In this document: positions 21,391 through 32,270 of the stretch, piece after piece
Numbering within the stretch: the first letter of the stretch is position 1
How the letters are laid out: the number at the start of each line of letters is the position of its first letter
Assembly (NCBI GenBank): GCA_016870795.1
Contig: VGAJ01000001.1
Span: 62,001-126,000, forward strand
Direction of reading: 5' to 3'
Source of the DNA: Actinomycetota bacterium
GTDB taxonomy: Bacteria; Actinomycetota; Actinomycetes; Nanopelagicales; Nanopelagicaceae
Length of the DNA: 64,000 nt
Made by a program: the position numbers and the translations under genes
The notes under the pieces: generated by a model
What the model was told of the DNA's origin: nothing
The model's database searches: none
Seen by the model: the letters and a program-made list of their open reading frames with translations, nothing else

Positions 21391-22350
21391 TTATCTAAGC
21401 ATCTCGGCTTGAAAAATGTGGCTCAAAGTCAAAAATAATTTTTCAGTATCGTGGTGATTACTTCCTGGGTGAGATGCAAGATCTGCAACAAATACCCTTC
21501 CACCCATCGCCTCAACAAGGCCCTCTAGCTCTATTAATAGCTCAGAACGAGCGGCGATTGAGCTATCTAGTAGAGCAACATCACAGTTTAGATCTGGGGC
21601 AAATCTGCGCAAGATTCTCAAATGATCTGCTGGAGAACTACCAGCCAATTCATCCCCACTGGCGCTTGGTGAGGCATCAAGATTAAGAATTATAACTTTC
21701 TTAGCCCTTGAACTCTCAAGCACCTGACGTTGTTTGGTAACGAGAAGATGTGGCAGAACACTTGAAAACCAAGAGCCTGGACCTAAAGTAATAAAGTTCG
21801 CTTTCGCAATTGCATCAACTCCTTGAGAAGTTGGCGTCGGATTATCCGGTATTAGCCTTAAGTCTTCGAGGATTCCTCTTCCTAGCGCTACCTCTTGTTG
21901 CCCTCTAATTAAATGAGTGCCTTGCCAAGTTTTAAAAGTTCCTTCAATATCAAGAGGTTCTAGAGCCATTGGCAGTACTCGCCCTACGACTTTTAATAGC
22001 GCACCAACTTTATCTAACCCTTTTACCGGATCACTTTCGCTATCCCAGAGCGCGGTTAATAGTAAATTGCCAAGTGCATGGCCATCTAACTCACCTTTTG
22101 AGGTGAAACGATATTGCATTATCTCTGCCCAGCTTCTGCCCCATTCATCATCTGCGCAGAGCGCAGCAAGTGCCATTCTTAAATCTCCTGGCGGAAGTGA
22201 ATTAAATTCTTTTCTTAATCTCCCACTTGATCCACCATTATCGGCAACAGTAACAATTGCGGTTAACTCATTAGTGATTTTTCTTAAAGCAGATAAGGTG
22301 GCAGCAAGGCCATGTCCACCGCCAAGTGCAACAACCTTGGGGTTATTCAA
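21391..22350 (-). CDS. yvcK: YvcK/CofD-family gluconeogenesis factor
   Basis: [19 protein letters not shown]...[17 protein letters not shown]...[13 protein letters not shown]. Confidence 0.93.
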   Translation of the reverse strand: MNNPKVVALGGGHGLAATLSALRKITNELTAIVTVADNGGSSGRLRKEFNSLPPGDLRMALAALCADDEWGRSWAEIMQYRFTSKGELDGHALGNLLLTALWDSESDPVKGLDKVGALLKVVGRVLPMALEPLDIEGTFKTWQGTHLIRGQQEVALGRGILEDLRLIPDNPTPTSQGVDAIAKANFITLGPGSWFSSVLPHLLVTKQRQVLESSRAKKVIILNLDASPSASGDELAGSSPADHLRILRRFAPDLNCDVALLDSSIAARSELLIELEGLVEAMGGRVFVADLASHPGSNHHDTEKLFLTLSHIFQAEMLR

Positions 22351-23219
22351 CGCTCCCTACCTAAATCTCTATGAATCGCGTGAGCCGAAACGCTATGTTC
22401 TCCATCAATTGCGCTGCCATTAATTCTTCTTGCAAGCTCTTCAGCAACAGCAACACTTCTATGTTTTCCGCCAGTGCAACCAATTGCAAGAGTTATATAT
22501 TTCTTTCCCTCTCTCAAATATCCCTGCCCTAAGCTATTAAAGAGAGCTAAGTATCGCTCTAAAAATTCACTAACGCTCTCAGCGCTAAGGACTGCCTCAC
22601 TAACTTGCTTATCAAGGCCATTCATCGCCCTAAGTTCAGGATCCCAATGTGGGTTTGGAATAAAGCGACAATCCATAACTAAATCTGCATCAACGGGAAG
22701 ACCGAACTTATATCCAAAGGAAAGAACATTAACTTTTAGCGAGGCTGAAGAATCTACCGAGAAAAGCTCGGCAATTTTTTTCTCTAATTGATGAACATTT
22801 AATTGCGATGAATCCACAACAAGATCGGCCCCAGAGCGAAGTTCCCTTAGTCGCTCTCGCTCCTTTTCAATACCATCGAGGATTCGGTCACTTCCCTGAA
22901 GCGGGTGGGGACGTCTAGATGATTCAAACCTTCGAACTAAAACATCATCTGAGGCGTCAACAAAGATAATTTTTCGAGATATTCCCCGCTCTGCCAACTC
23001 AGCTAGGGTTTTATTCAAATCATCAAAGAATTGTCTTCCCCGCACATCAATTACTACTGCAATTGAATCATCGCTGCTCTGAGTCAAATCAAAGAGTGGA
23101 ATTAGCAAAGAAGGGGGCAAGTTATCTATTACATACCAGCCATGATCTTCCATAGCATGAGCCACAGTTGAGCGACCTGCCCCGCTCATTCCGGTTATAA
23201 CTACTATCTCGCGTCCCAT
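22347..23219 (-). CDS. rapZ: RNase adapter protein RapZ
   Basis: VVITGMSGAGRSTVAHAMEDHGWYVIDNLPP...IGCTGGKHRSVAVAEELARR. Confidence 0.95.
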   Translation of the reverse strand: MGREIVVITGMSGAGRSTVAHAMEDHGWYVIDNLPPSLLIPLFDLTQSSDDSIAVVIDVRGRQFFDDLNKTLAELAERGISRKIIFVDASDDVLVRRFESSRRPHPLQGSDRILDGIEKERERLRELRSGADLVVDSSQLNVHQLEKKIAELFSVDSSASLKVNVLSFGYKFGLPVDADLVMDCRFIPNPHWDPELRAMNGLDKQVSEAVLSAESVSEFLERYLALFNSLGQGYLREGKKYITLAIGCTGGKHRSVAVAEELARRINGSAIDGEHSVSAHAIHRDLGRER

Positions 23220-23240
23220 GTCTACATCATCCTAGATGTG

Positions 23241-25154
23241 TCAAGAACGCTCAATTATTTCACCTGTTGAGGTATCAACGAAGTAGCCAGAAGCTGAATT
23301 AGCAAGGCCAGCGAGAATGCTTTCAGCGCTCTTAGGTCCAATTCCTGGAAGAGCTGCTATCTCCTCAAGGCTTGCTTTACTAAGAGCTGCAATAGATCCG
23401 AAGTGTTCCAATAAAACTGCCCGTCTAACCTCTCCCAGATTATCGATTTCATCAAGAAGTGATTCCAGCATTAATTTAGAGCGCTTTGAGCGATGAAAAG
23501 TCACTGCAAATCTATGGGCCTCATCGCGAATCCTCTGCACCAAATAAAGAGCCTCGCCATGTCGATCAAGAATTACTGGATAGCTCTGATCAGCAAACCA
23601 AATCTCTTCAAGTCTTTTAGCAAGTCCTACCAAAGCTATATCTGTAATTCCAAGTTCAGCAAAGGCTCTGGCAGCAGCGTTAACCTGTCCCTTACCGCCA
23701 TCAACAATTACTAGCTGGGGCGGATAGGCAAACTTAGGCCGCGGCCCTCCACTTAACTCTATTTCTGATAGATCTAAATCTTTCTCTGCTAGGTATCTCT
23801 TAAATCGTCTAGTAATAACATGATGCATCGCCCTTGTATCATCAAACTTCTCTTTATCATCGATTCCAAAGCGACGGTATTCGCTCTTCTTGGCCTGTCC
23901 ATCTTCGAATACAACCATTGATGCAACAACCGAGGTTCCTTGGATATTTGAAATGTCAAAACATTCAATTCTTAATGGCAGCTCTTCCAAATTAAGTGCA
24001 CTAGCTAAATCTTCCAGCGCTCGCCCGCTTACTCCAGCATCATTTGCTCGCTTACTTAAAAACTGAATTAGAGCTTGGTTGGCATTTCGCTTAACCATAT
24101 CCAAGATCTCACTCTTCTCACCACGCTCTGGCTTCTTAATAGTTACTTTATATCCAGCTCTCTCTGAGAGATAATCTGCAAGAGCGCCTCCATCAAGCTC
24201 CTGATTAACTAATATTTCCTTGCCAATTTCAAAATCCTGATAAACCCGATTAATACAAGCCTCAAGTAGCGAGGAATCCTCCGGCAGGTTTGCTAAATCA
24301 ATCATCCAAGAACGCGAGCTTATGACGCGTCCGGCTCTCACTCTAAATATCGAGATTGCAGCGTGGGTAATATCTTGATGAATTGCAATGAAGTCAGCGA
24401 AGATGGAGTCGGATAGAGCGCTATCTGTTGACTCACTTGCCCGCTCTAGCGCCTCTAGTTGATCTCGCAATTTTCCGGCTCTTTCAAACTCCTCTACTCT
24501 TGCAGCCTCAGCCATCTGATCGCGCAGAGTTTGAGTAATATCTGCTGAACCATCAGAGATGAAGTCACCTAGGCGCTGTGCAAGTATTCGGTGATCGCTT
24601 TCGGTAATTCGATCTACACATGGAGCGGCGCATTTTCCGATATCCCCTAGTAGGCAGGGACGCTTAGCTCGCTGAGCTCTTTCAAAGTTGCTATTTGAAC
24701 ATGATCTAACTGGAAAGAGCTTTAGGAGAACATCAAATGTTGAGCGAAGCGCCCAGGCATGGGTGAAGGGGCCAAAGTAGGTGACACCTTTCTGTTTTGC
24801 TCTCCTGGTTATGAGTAGACGTGGATATTTCTCATCCATTGTAAGCGCTAGATATGGATAGCTCTTATCATCTTTAAATTGCACATTAAATGCAGGGTTC
24901 TCCTCTTTAATCCAGGTAAATTCCAATTGAAGCGCCTCAACCTCGCTTCTTACTAACGTCCAATCAACTCTATTAGCGGAATGAATCATTCGATACGTTT
25001 TCTCGCCAACATTTTTTTGAAAGTAGGAGTTAATCCGATTCTTTAGCGATCTCGCCTTTCCTACATAGATAACTTCATCTTTTTCATTAAAGAAGCGATA
25101 GACCCCAGGTTCATCGGGAACACTCTCTGGACGGTATGAAGCAGGATCTGCCAT
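23241..25154 (-). CDS. uvrC: Excinuclease ABC subunit C
   Basis: GIY-YIG N-terminus (PGVYRFFNEKDEVIYVGKARSLKNRINSYF), UvrC domain, C-terminal HhH. Confidence 0.97.
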   Translation of the reverse strand: MADPASYRPESVPDEPGVYRFFNEKDEVIYVGKARSLKNRINSYFQKNVGEKTYRMIHSANRVDWTLVRSEVEALQLEFTWIKEENPAFNVQFKDDKSYPYLALTMDEKYPRLLITRRAKQKGVTYFGPFTHAWALRSTFDVLLKLFPVRSCSNSNFERAQRAKRPCLLGDIGKCAAPCVDRITESDHRILAQRLGDFISDGSADITQTLRDQMAEAARVEEFERAGKLRDQLEALERASESTDSALSDSIFADFIAIHQDITHAAISIFRVRAGRVISSRSWMIDLANLPEDSSLLEACINRVYQDFEIGKEILVNQELDGGALADYLSERAGYKVTIKKPERGEKSEILDMVKRNANQALIQFLSKRANDAGVSGRALEDLASALNLEELPLRIECFDISNIQGTSVVASMVVFEDGQAKKSEYRRFGIDDKEKFDDTRAMHHVITRRFKRYLAEKDLDLSEIELSGGPRPKFAYPPQLVIVDGGKGQVNAAARAFAELGITDIALVGLAKRLEEIWFADQSYPVILDRHGEALYLVQRIRDEAHRFAVTFHRSKRSKLMLESLLDEIDNLGEVRRAVLLEHFGSIAALSKASLEEIAALPGIGPKSAESILAGLANSASGYFVDTSTGEIIERS

Positions 25155-25156
25155 AG

Positions 25157-27994
25157 CTACTTCTTTAGTGTTTCGCGGAGGAACTTTCCGGTATAGCTGG
25201 CAGAAACCTTTGCAATTGCCTCTGGAACTCCTTCAGCAACGATGCTTCCTCCCCCAGATCCGCCCTCCGGTCCTAGATCAATAATCCAATCTGCGCACTT
25301 AATAACATCCATATTGTGTTCAATAACGACAACAGTATTTCCAGTATCAACTAATCTTTGAAGCACGCCAAGAAGTTTCCTTACATCTTCAAAGTGAAGT
25401 CCAGTAGTGGGCTCATCAAGGACATATATTGTTCGCCCCGTTGATCGGCGTTGTAGCTCTGTTGAAAGCTTTACTCTCTGCGCCTCTCCTCCCGAAAGAG
25501 TTGGTGCGGATTGACCAAGTCGAACATAGCCAAGGCCCACATCACAGAGCGTCTTTAGATAGCGATGAATGGCAGGAATTGATCCAAAGAAATCTTGAGC
25601 CTTCTCAATTGGCATATCAAGAACTTCAGCAATCGTCTTACCCTTGTAATGAACCTCTAAAGTCTCTCTGTTATATCTTGCCCCATGGCAGACTTCGCAA
25701 GGCACATAAACATCAGGCAAAAAGTTCATCTCGATTGTGATAGTTCCATCACCAGAGCAATTCTCACATCTTCCACCTTTAACATTAAATGAGAAGCGCC
25801 CCTGTTGATAGCCGCGCACTTTTGCTTCACTTGTCTCAGAAAATAGCGCACGAATCTTGTCAAAGACTCCAGTGTAGGTAGCAGGGTTTGAGCGCGGAGT
25901 TCTACCAATTGGTGATTGATCCACGTGAACGACTTTATCTATTTGATCAATACCGGTAATGCTTCTATGGCGACCAGGAACTATTCGAGCTCCGTTTAGC
26001 TTATTTGCAAGCACAGAATAGAGAATGTCGTTTACTAAAGTAGATTTTCCAGAGCCGCTGACTCCCGTAACGGCAACGAAAACTCCTAGCGGGATAGTTA
26101 CATCAACATTTCTTAAATTATTCTCTTTCGCTTCCTTGATCGTCAAAACTCGCTTAGCGTTAATCGCTCGTCGCTTCTTAGGGATAGCTATTTTTGATCG
26201 ACCTGCTATATAGGCACCTGTAATTGACTTCTTTGAATCAATCAGAGCTTGATAATCCCCTGATACGACAATCTCTCCGCCATGCTCTCCCGCTCCTGGG
26301 CCTATATCAACGATCCAGTCTGCAGTTCTAATCGTCTCTTCATCATGTTCGACAACTATTAAGGTATTTCCTAGGTCTCTAAGATGCGTCAGAGTCTCTA
26401 TCAGGCGCTTATTATCTCTTTGGTGAAGACCGATGCTTGGTTCATCTAGAACATAGAGAACGCCAACTAGGCCTGAGCCAATCTGAGTTGCAAGGCGAAT
26501 TCTCTGCGCCTCACCTCCCGAGAGCGTCGCTGCAGGTCTTGCAAGAGTCAAGTATTCGAGTCCAACATCAAGTAAAAACCCAAGTCGAGCATGTACTTCC
26601 TTCATTACGCGCTCTGCGATTTTCGCCTCACGTGATGCAAGTTTTAAGCCCTTTAAAAACTTCGCACAATCCTCAATTGAAAGCTCGCATATCTCTGCGA
26701 TGTTTTTGCCACCTAAAGTAACAGCCAAGACCTCTGGTTTTAGACGAGAACCCTTACAGGCAGGACATGGGACTTGGCGCATATAGGCTTCAAATCTCTC
26801 TCTGCTGTAATCGCTATCAGTCTCTGAGTGCCTGCGATGAACAAAAGGAATGACTCCTTCAAATCCGGTGGAGTAATTTCTTACTCGGCCATAGCGATTC
26901 TTGTACTTAACATGAACTTCATATTCATAGCCATTTAAAATTGCATCTTTAGCTTTAACAGAGAGTTTGCTCCACGGGGTATTTAGAGAGAATTTAACAT
27001 CAGCAGCTAGAGCCTCTAAAAGATTTATAAAGTAGTCGGAAGATTGCCCCCCTGACCAGGGAGCAATTGCGCCATCATTTATTGAAATTGAGTCATCTGG
27101 AATTACTAGCTCTTCATCAACTTCGAGTTTTGAACCAATGCCGGTGCACTCAGCGCAGGCCCCAAATGGTGAATTAAAGGAAAACGATCTTGGCTCCATC
27201 TCCTGGAAGGAAAGGCCACAATCATGGCAAGCTAAGAGCTCACTATAAGTTCGCTCTTTATCTGCGCCTTTTGCATCAACAAAATCTAGAGTCACAAGGC
27301 CATTGGCTAGCTTTAAAGCTGTTTCAATTGAATCAGTTAGACGCTGCCTTCCTTCTGGCTTAGCAGTCAAACGATCAATTACTACTTCAATCGTATGTTT
27401 CTCTTGTTTCTTTAGTTTTGGAGCCTCAGTTAGGGCAACTGTAGTTCCATCAACTCTGACCCTTGAATATCCCTGAGCAATGAAATCTTTGAAAAGATCA
27501 ACAAACTCTCCCTTTCGCGCCCTTATAACTGGTGCTAACACTTGAAACTTAGTCTCTGCCGGAAGCTCGAGGATTTGATCGACAATATTTTGTGGGGTCT
27601 GCTTTGCAATCTCTTTTCCGCATTTTGGGCAATGTGGCTTTCCTGCTCTGGCAAAGAGAAGGCGAAGATAGTCATAGACCTCGGTAATGGTTCCAACTGT
27701 TGATCTGGGATTTCGATTTGTTGATTTTTGATCAATCGATACAGCTGGAGAGAGCCCCTCGATAAAGTCAACATCGGGCTTATCCATCTGTCCTAGGAAT
27801 TGGCGCGCATAGGCAGAAAGGGACTCAACGTAGCGCCTCTGACCTTCAGCAAATATTGTGTCAAAGGCAAGTGATGATTTGCCAGAGCCAGAGAGCCCAG
27901 TAAAAACAATCATGGCATTTCTTGGAAGATCAAGGGAGACATTCTTTAGATTGTGTTCTCTTGCCCCTCGAACGATTAGACGATCTGCACTCAT
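25157..27994 (-). CDS. uvrA: Excinuclease ABC subunit A
   Basis: [21 protein letters not shown]...[38 protein letters not shown]; two ABC domains and zinc motifs. Confidence 0.98.
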   Translation of the reverse strand: MSADRLIVRGAREHNLKNVSLDLPRNAMIVFTGLSGSGKSSLAFDTIFAEGQRRYVESLSAYARQFLGQMDKPDVDFIEGLSPAVSIDQKSTNRNPRSTVGTITEVYDYLRLLFARAGKPHCPKCGKEIAKQTPQNIVDQILELPAETKFQVLAPVIRARKGEFVDLFKDFIAQGYSRVRVDGTTVALTEAPKLKKQEKHTIEVVIDRLTAKPEGRQRLTDSIETALKLANGLVTLDFVDAKGADKERTYSELLACHDCGLSFQEMEPRSFSFNSPFGACAECTGIGSKLEVDEELVIPDDSISINDGAIAPWSGGQSSDYFINLLEALAADVKFSLNTPWSKLSVKAKDAILNGYEYEVHVKYKNRYGRVRNYSTGFEGVIPFVHRRHSETDSDYSRERFEAYMRQVPCPACKGSRLKPEVLAVTLGGKNIAEICELSIEDCAKFLKGLKLASREAKIAERVMKEVHARLGFLLDVGLEYLTLARPAATLSGGEAQRIRLATQIGSGLVGVLYVLDEPSIGLHQRDNKRLIETLTHLRDLGNTLIVVEHDEETIRTADWIVDIGPGAGEHGGEIVVSGDYQALIDSKKSITGAYIAGRSKIAIPKKRRAINAKRVLTIKEAKENNLRNVDVTIPLGVFVAVTGVSGSGKSTLVNDILYSVLANKLNGARIVPGRHRSITGIDQIDKVVHVDQSPIGRTPRSNPATYTGVFDKIRALFSETSEAKVRGYQQGRFSFNVKGGRCENCSGDGTITIEMNFLPDVYVPCEVCHGARYNRETLEVHYKGKTIAEVLDMPIEKAQDFFGSIPAIHRYLKTLCDVGLGYVRLGQSAPTLSGGEAQRVKLSTELQRRSTGRTIYVLDEPTTGLHFEDVRKLLGVLQRLVDTGNTVVVIEHNMDVIKCADWIIDLGPEGGSGGGSIVAEGVPEAIAKVSASYTGKFLRETLKK

Positions 27995-30075
27995 CGCATG
28001 CCTCCTTCCTGCATCCCTCGAAGCTCTCTCTTTAACTCTTTTATCTCGTCTCGCAGACGAGCTGCAAGTTCAAATTGCAGTTCAGATGCAGCATTTCTCA
28101 TCTGCTCGGTTAGAGAATCTATAAGGCCCAGTAACTCGGCAAGCGGTAAGGCTACGAGTGATTTGGCATGCACGCCAACTGGAGTTTGACTTATGGTGCG
28201 CTTCTTATTTCCAGCCAGCAAAGCGTTGGTGTCATCGCTCTCCTCAGCGATTAAATCTGTGATATCTGCAATCTTCTTACGAAGCGGCTGAGGATCAAGC
28301 CCTGCTGCAAGGTTATAGGCCACCTGCTTAGCTCTTCTTCGATTGGTTTCATCAATTGCTCTAGTCATGGAATCAGTGATCTTGTCGGCATACATATGAA
28401 CTTCGCCTGAAACATTTCGGGCAGCGCGTCCAATAGTTTGAATTAGCGAGCGAGTTGAGCGCAGGAATCCCTCTTTATCGGCATCGAGAATTGCAACAAG
28501 TGATACTTCAGGAAGATCTAGACCTTCGCGTAGCAAGTTGATTCCGATTAGAACATCGTATTCACCAAGCCTTAATTCTCTAAGCAGTTCCACTCTTCTT
28601 AAAGTATCAACCTCTGAGTGCAAATATCGAACTCTGATTCCAGCATCTGTAAAGAAATCTGTTAAATCCTCTGCCATCTTCTTAGTCAGCGTTGTAACTA
28701 ATACTCGCTCATTCTTCTCAGCTCTTATCTTAATTTCTGACATTAGGTCATCGATTTGATTCTTTATTGGCTTTAGAACAATCTTGGGATCAACTAGTCC
28801 AGTTGGTCTTATAACCTGCTCAACAAATACTCCCCCAGTTTTCTCCATCTCATAGGGGCCAGGGGTTGCTGAGAGATAAACCTTCTGTGGAGTTCGTTCC
28901 AAAAATTCATCAAACTTTAAGGGGCGGTTATCAAGAGCGCTTGGTAAGCGAAAACCATGCTCCACAAGCGTTCTCTTCCTTGATGCATCTCCTTCATACA
29001 TCGCTCCAATTTGTGGAACAGTGATATGAGATTCATCAATGACGCAAAGGAAGTCCTCTGGAAAGTAATCAAGTAGACAGTTAGGGGCAGAGCCTGGCTC
29101 TCGAAAATCTATATGCCTTGAGTAATTCTCAATCCCTGAGCAGAAGCCAAGCTGCAGCATCATTTCAATATCAAATGTGGTTCGCATTCTAAGGCGCTGG
29201 GCCTCAAGTAGCTTGTTAGCCTTCTCTAACTCTTTAAGGCGAAGATCTAGCTCTGCTTCAATATTTGCAATAGCGCGTTTCATCGTCTCAGGTCCTGCTG
29301 AGTAATGAGTAGCTGGAAATATGAATACTTCTTTAACATCACTAACAATCTCACCAGTTAGTGGATGCAAAGTAGTTAAGCGCTCAATTTCATCACCAAA
29401 GAATTCAATTCTGGTAGCGAGCTCTTCATAGACTGGAATGATTTCAACGGTATCACCACGAACTCTGAAGGTTCCCCTTTCAAAGGCCATATCGTTTCGT
29501 TTATATTGGATATCAACAAAACGTCTTAACAAAACGTTTCTATCGATTTTATCTCCCACAGCTAAAGTAATCATTCGATCGATATATTCCTGCGGAGTGC
29601 CAAGGCCGTATATGCATGAGACCGAAGCAACAACTATTACATCGCGCCGTGTTAAAAGTGAGTATGTGGCCGAGTATCGAAGACGCTCAACTTCAGAATT
29701 AACTGAGGAGTCTTTTTCTATGAAGGTATCAGTCTGAGGGACATAGGCCTCAGGTTGGTAATAGTCATAATAAGAGACAAAGTATTCAATGGCATTATTT
29801 GGCATCAGCTCTTTAAACTCATTTGCAAGTTGTGCGGCAAGAGTTTTATTTGGCGCAAGAACTAAGGTTGGACGCTGAACTGCCTCAATTAGCCAGGCAG
29901 TGGTTGCAGACTTTCCAGTTCCAGTAGCTCCGAGTAAGACCACATCGCTCTCACCGCTATTAATTCTGCGAGTCAGCTCTGCAATCGCATCTGGTTGATC
30001 TCCAGCTGGCTTAAAACCGCTGATGACTTCAAAGGCCCGATTAGCTCTTGGCGTTGATGTAACTGCCCGCGCCAT
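27991..30075 (-). CDS. uvrB: Excinuclease ABC subunit B (start placed at MARAVTS; ORF track extends to 30114)
   Basis: [14 protein letters not shown]...[16 protein letters not shown]...[33 protein letters not shown] coupling with coaE. Confidence 0.96.
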   Translation of the reverse strand: MARAVTSTPRANRAFEVISGFKPAGDQPDAIAELTRRINSGESDVVLLGATGTGKSATTAWLIEAVQRPTLVLAPNKTLAAQLANEFKELMPNNAIEYFVSYYDYYQPEAYVPQTDTFIEKDSSVNSEVERLRYSATYSLLTRRDVIVVASVSCIYGLGTPQEYIDRMITLAVGDKIDRNVLLRRFVDIQYKRNDMAFERGTFRVRGDTVEIIPVYEELATRIEFFGDEIERLTTLHPLTGEIVSDVKEVFIFPATHYSAGPETMKRAIANIEAELDLRLKELEKANKLLEAQRLRMRTTFDIEMMLQLGFCSGIENYSRHIDFREPGSAPNCLLDYFPEDFLCVIDESHITVPQIGAMYEGDASRKRTLVEHGFRLPSALDNRPLKFDEFLERTPQKVYLSATPGPYEMEKTGGVFVEQVIRPTGLVDPKIVLKPIKNQIDDLMSEIKIRAEKNERVLVTTLTKKMAEDLTDFFTDAGIRVRYLHSEVDTLRRVELLRELRLGEYDVLIGINLLREGLDLPEVSLVAILDADKEGFLRSTRSLIQTIGRAARNVSGEVHMYADKITDSMTRAIDETNRRRAKQVAYNLAAGLDPQPLRKKIADITDLIAEESDDTNALLAGNKKRTISQTPVGVHAKSLVALPLAELLGLIDSLTEQMRNAASELQFELAARLRDEIKELKRELRGMQEGGMR

Positions 30076-30076
30076 A

Positions 30077-30682
30077 TTACAAACCTTGCTTCTGAGCTCT
30101 TGGCAGGAGCTCATTGGCCATTAACTCCTCCACCGCCCGAGTTAACTCATCGATGCTGCCATCATTTCTAATGATGTAATTAGCTATCTTCTCCCGCTCC
30201 GAATCACTGACTTGAGCTGCCATGCGCTGGGTAATCTCGTAATCCTTTAGGCCCCGCAAACGTAAACGCTCACGTCTTATTTCCTCATCTGCTGAGACTG
30301 TTACAACATAGTCAAATCTCTTGGCGCCATCACTTTCAACAAGTAAGGGAATCTGATTAATTAAAATGGCTCCGCTCGGCAGCTTTCTGGCTAGCTTCTC
30401 AGCAGCTTCTCGAACTAGCGGATGAATTATTGATTCTAATTTCTTTCGTAAATCGCCCTCTTTAAAGACAACTGCTGCCAATTTTGAACGATCAATCTGT
30501 CCTTCACTTAAAATTGAGTCGCCAAAGACGGTAATAACTTCCTCATATCCCGGGCTTCCTCGTTCAATGACTTCACGGGCTAATTGATCAGAATCGATAA
30601 CTAATGCGCCAAGTTCTTCCAGAATCTCACCAACCAGGCTCTTACCTGATCCGATACCGCCAGTTAAAGCAACTCTTAACAC
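30077..30682 (-). CDS. coaE: Dephospho-CoA kinase
   Basis: [38 protein letters not shown]. Confidence 0.95.
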   Translation of the reverse strand: MLRVALTGGIGSGKSLVGEILEELGALVIDSDQLAREVIERGSPGYEEVITVFGDSILSEGQIDRSKLAAVVFKEGDLRKKLESIIHPLVREAAEKLARKLPSGAILINQIPLLVESDGAKRFDYVVTVSADEEIRRERLRLRGLKDYEITQRMAAQVSDSEREKIANYIIRNDGSIDELTRAVEELMANELLPRAQKQGL

Positions 30683-30688
30683 TGCTTC

Positions 30689-30694
30689 AGCCTA
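30689..30694 (-). promoter_or_regulatory. -10 element TAGGCT, 6 nt before the coaE GTG
   Basis: TAGGCT-GAAGCA-GTG on the minus strand. Confidence 0.35.
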
Positions 30695-30700
30695 CCTAGA

Positions 30701-30735
30701 AAAATAAAACTGGGCCCTTCAAAGAAGGACCCAGT
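30701..30735 (-). terminator. Rho-independent terminator of rpsA
   Basis: Minus-strand ACTGGGTCCTTC-TTT-GAAGGGCCCAGT (one U-G wobble) followed by TTTATTTT. Confidence 0.85.
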
Positions 30736-30754
30736 GATTTAAAACAGGGCAGAG

Positions 30755-32101
30755 TTACTCAGCTTCTGGGGTAGCAACTGAGGCAGCTGCAGCATCGGCT
30801 GCTTGAGCCTCTGACTTCTGCTTCTTATGAGCCAAGAATCTAGTTTGAGCTTCAGCGTATTGCCTCTCCCACTCCTGGCGCTGTGTTTCATATCCTGGCT
30901 GCCACTCCTGGGTTGAAGCATCAAAGCCTTCAGGATAAATAAAGTTTCCATTTTCATCATAGCGAGCTGGCATTCCATATTGAGTTGGATCAAAAGCTTC
31001 AACTGCAACATCTTGTCCCTCATTTGCTTGCTTAAGAGAAAGTGAGATGCGGCGGCGCTCTAAATCAATATCGATGATCTTTACAAACAAAGAGTCTCCA
31101 ACTTGAACTACCTGCTCTGGAATTTCAACATGGCGTTCTGCTAGCTCTGAGATGTGAACTAAACCTTCGATTCCATCAAATACCTTTATAAAGGCGCCGA
31201 ATGGAACTAATTTAGTAACCTCACCTGGCACTACCTGATTGATAGTGTGAGTGCGAGCAAATGCCTGCCATGGATCTTCTTGTGTTGCTTTGAGGGAAAG
31301 TGAAACTCTCTCACGCTCAAAATCAACTTCCAGAACTTCAACAGTAACCTCATCGCCAACAGCAACAACTTCACCTGGATGATCGATATGTTTCCAAGAG
31401 AGCTCAGAGACGTGGACAAGACCATCAACGCCGCCAAGGTCCACGAATGCACCAAAGTTAACGATTGATGAAACTACACCTTCGCGCACTTGACCCTTGA
31501 TCAACTGATTAAGGAAAGTTGTGCGAGATTCCGATTGGCTCTGCTCTAAAAATGCTCTACGGGATAGCACTACGTTGTTACGGTTCTTATCAAGTTCAAT
31601 AATGCGGGCCTCAATTTCTTTTCCAATATATGGTGAGAGATCTCTAACTCGGCGCATTTCAACAAGCGATGCTGGAAGAAAGCCTCTTAGGCCAATATCA
31701 ACAATTAAGCCACCCTTAACAACTTCAATTACTGTACCTGTGACAACTTCGTCGCGCTCTTTCTTGCCTTCAATATCGCTCCAGGCTTTTTCATACTGTG
31801 CGCGCTTCTTAGAAAGTATTAAGCGACCTTCTTTATCTTCCTTCTGCAGAACTAGGGCTTCAACGCGATCTCCAACTTTTACCAATTCACTTGGATCAAG
31901 GTCATGGCGGATCGAGAGCTCTCTAGCTGGAATTACTCCTTCAGTTTTGTAGCCAATATCAAGTAGGACTTCGTCGCGATCTACCTGGACTATTACGCCA
32001 GAAACTAGATCTCCATCATTAAAATTCTTTATCGTGCCTTCGATTGCGGCGAGAAAATCTTCTGCATTTCCAACATCGTTTACTGTTATTTGAGTTGACA
32101 A
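30755..32101 (-). CDS. rpsA: 30S ribosomal protein S1 (TTG start)
   Basis: Four S1 domains (GDLVSGVIVQVDRDEVLLDIGYKTEGVIPARELS...); GGAG SD 4 nt before the TTG. Confidence 0.96.
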   Translation of the reverse strand: MSTQITVNDVGNAEDFLAAIEGTIKNFNDGDLVSGVIVQVDRDEVLLDIGYKTEGVIPARELSIRHDLDPSELVKVGDRVEALVLQKEDKEGRLILSKKRAQYEKAWSDIEGKKERDEVVTGTVIEVVKGGLIVDIGLRGFLPASLVEMRRVRDLSPYIGKEIEARIIELDKNRNNVVLSRRAFLEQSQSESRTTFLNQLIKGQVREGVVSSIVNFGAFVDLGGVDGLVHVSELSWKHIDHPGEVVAVGDEVTVEVLEVDFERERVSLSLKATQEDPWQAFARTHTINQVVPGEVTKLVPFGAFIKVFDGIEGLVHISELAERHVEIPEQVVQVGDSLFVKIIDIDLERRRISLSLKQANEGQDVAVEAFDPTQYGMPARYDENGNFIYPEGFDASTQEWQPGYETQRQEWERQYAEAQTRFLAHKKQKSEAQAADAAAASVATPEAE

Positions 32102-32228
32102 GGTACTCCGTGGGGAATTTTTCTAGTAGGGCACGCACAAAGTCCGACTCCATCTACTTGTAGATTTTCTACTAGCAAAGGGGCGCTTCCTACTACGTCC
32201 GAGGATGCACAGGAACCTTAAGCGAGGG
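32102..32228 (-). promoter_or_regulatory. Structured 5' leader of rpsA
   Basis: CTAGTAG (32169-32175) with CTACTAG (32123-32129); competing TAGTAGG (32189-32195) with CCTACTA (32124-32130); inner hairpin 32152-32165. Confidence 0.45.
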
Positions 32229-32233
32229 GCGTA

Positions 32234-32263
32234 AATCTACTTTCTAATGCGCTTATCGGTCAA
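32234..32263 (-). promoter_or_regulatory. Promoter of rpsA: TTGACC-N18-TAGATT
   Basis: -35 at 32258-32263 and -10 at 32234-32239 on the minus strand. Confidence 0.55.
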
Positions 32264-32270
32264 TTTGAGG

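Noticed and set aside
21917-22423. 168-aa plus-strand ORF antisense to yvcK/rapZ
   Set aside because: Spans two real genes on the opposite strand; no family resemblance.
31521-31952. 143-aa plus-strand ORF antisense to rpsA
   Set aside because: Composition mirrors the S1-domain codons on the other strand; no plausible start context.
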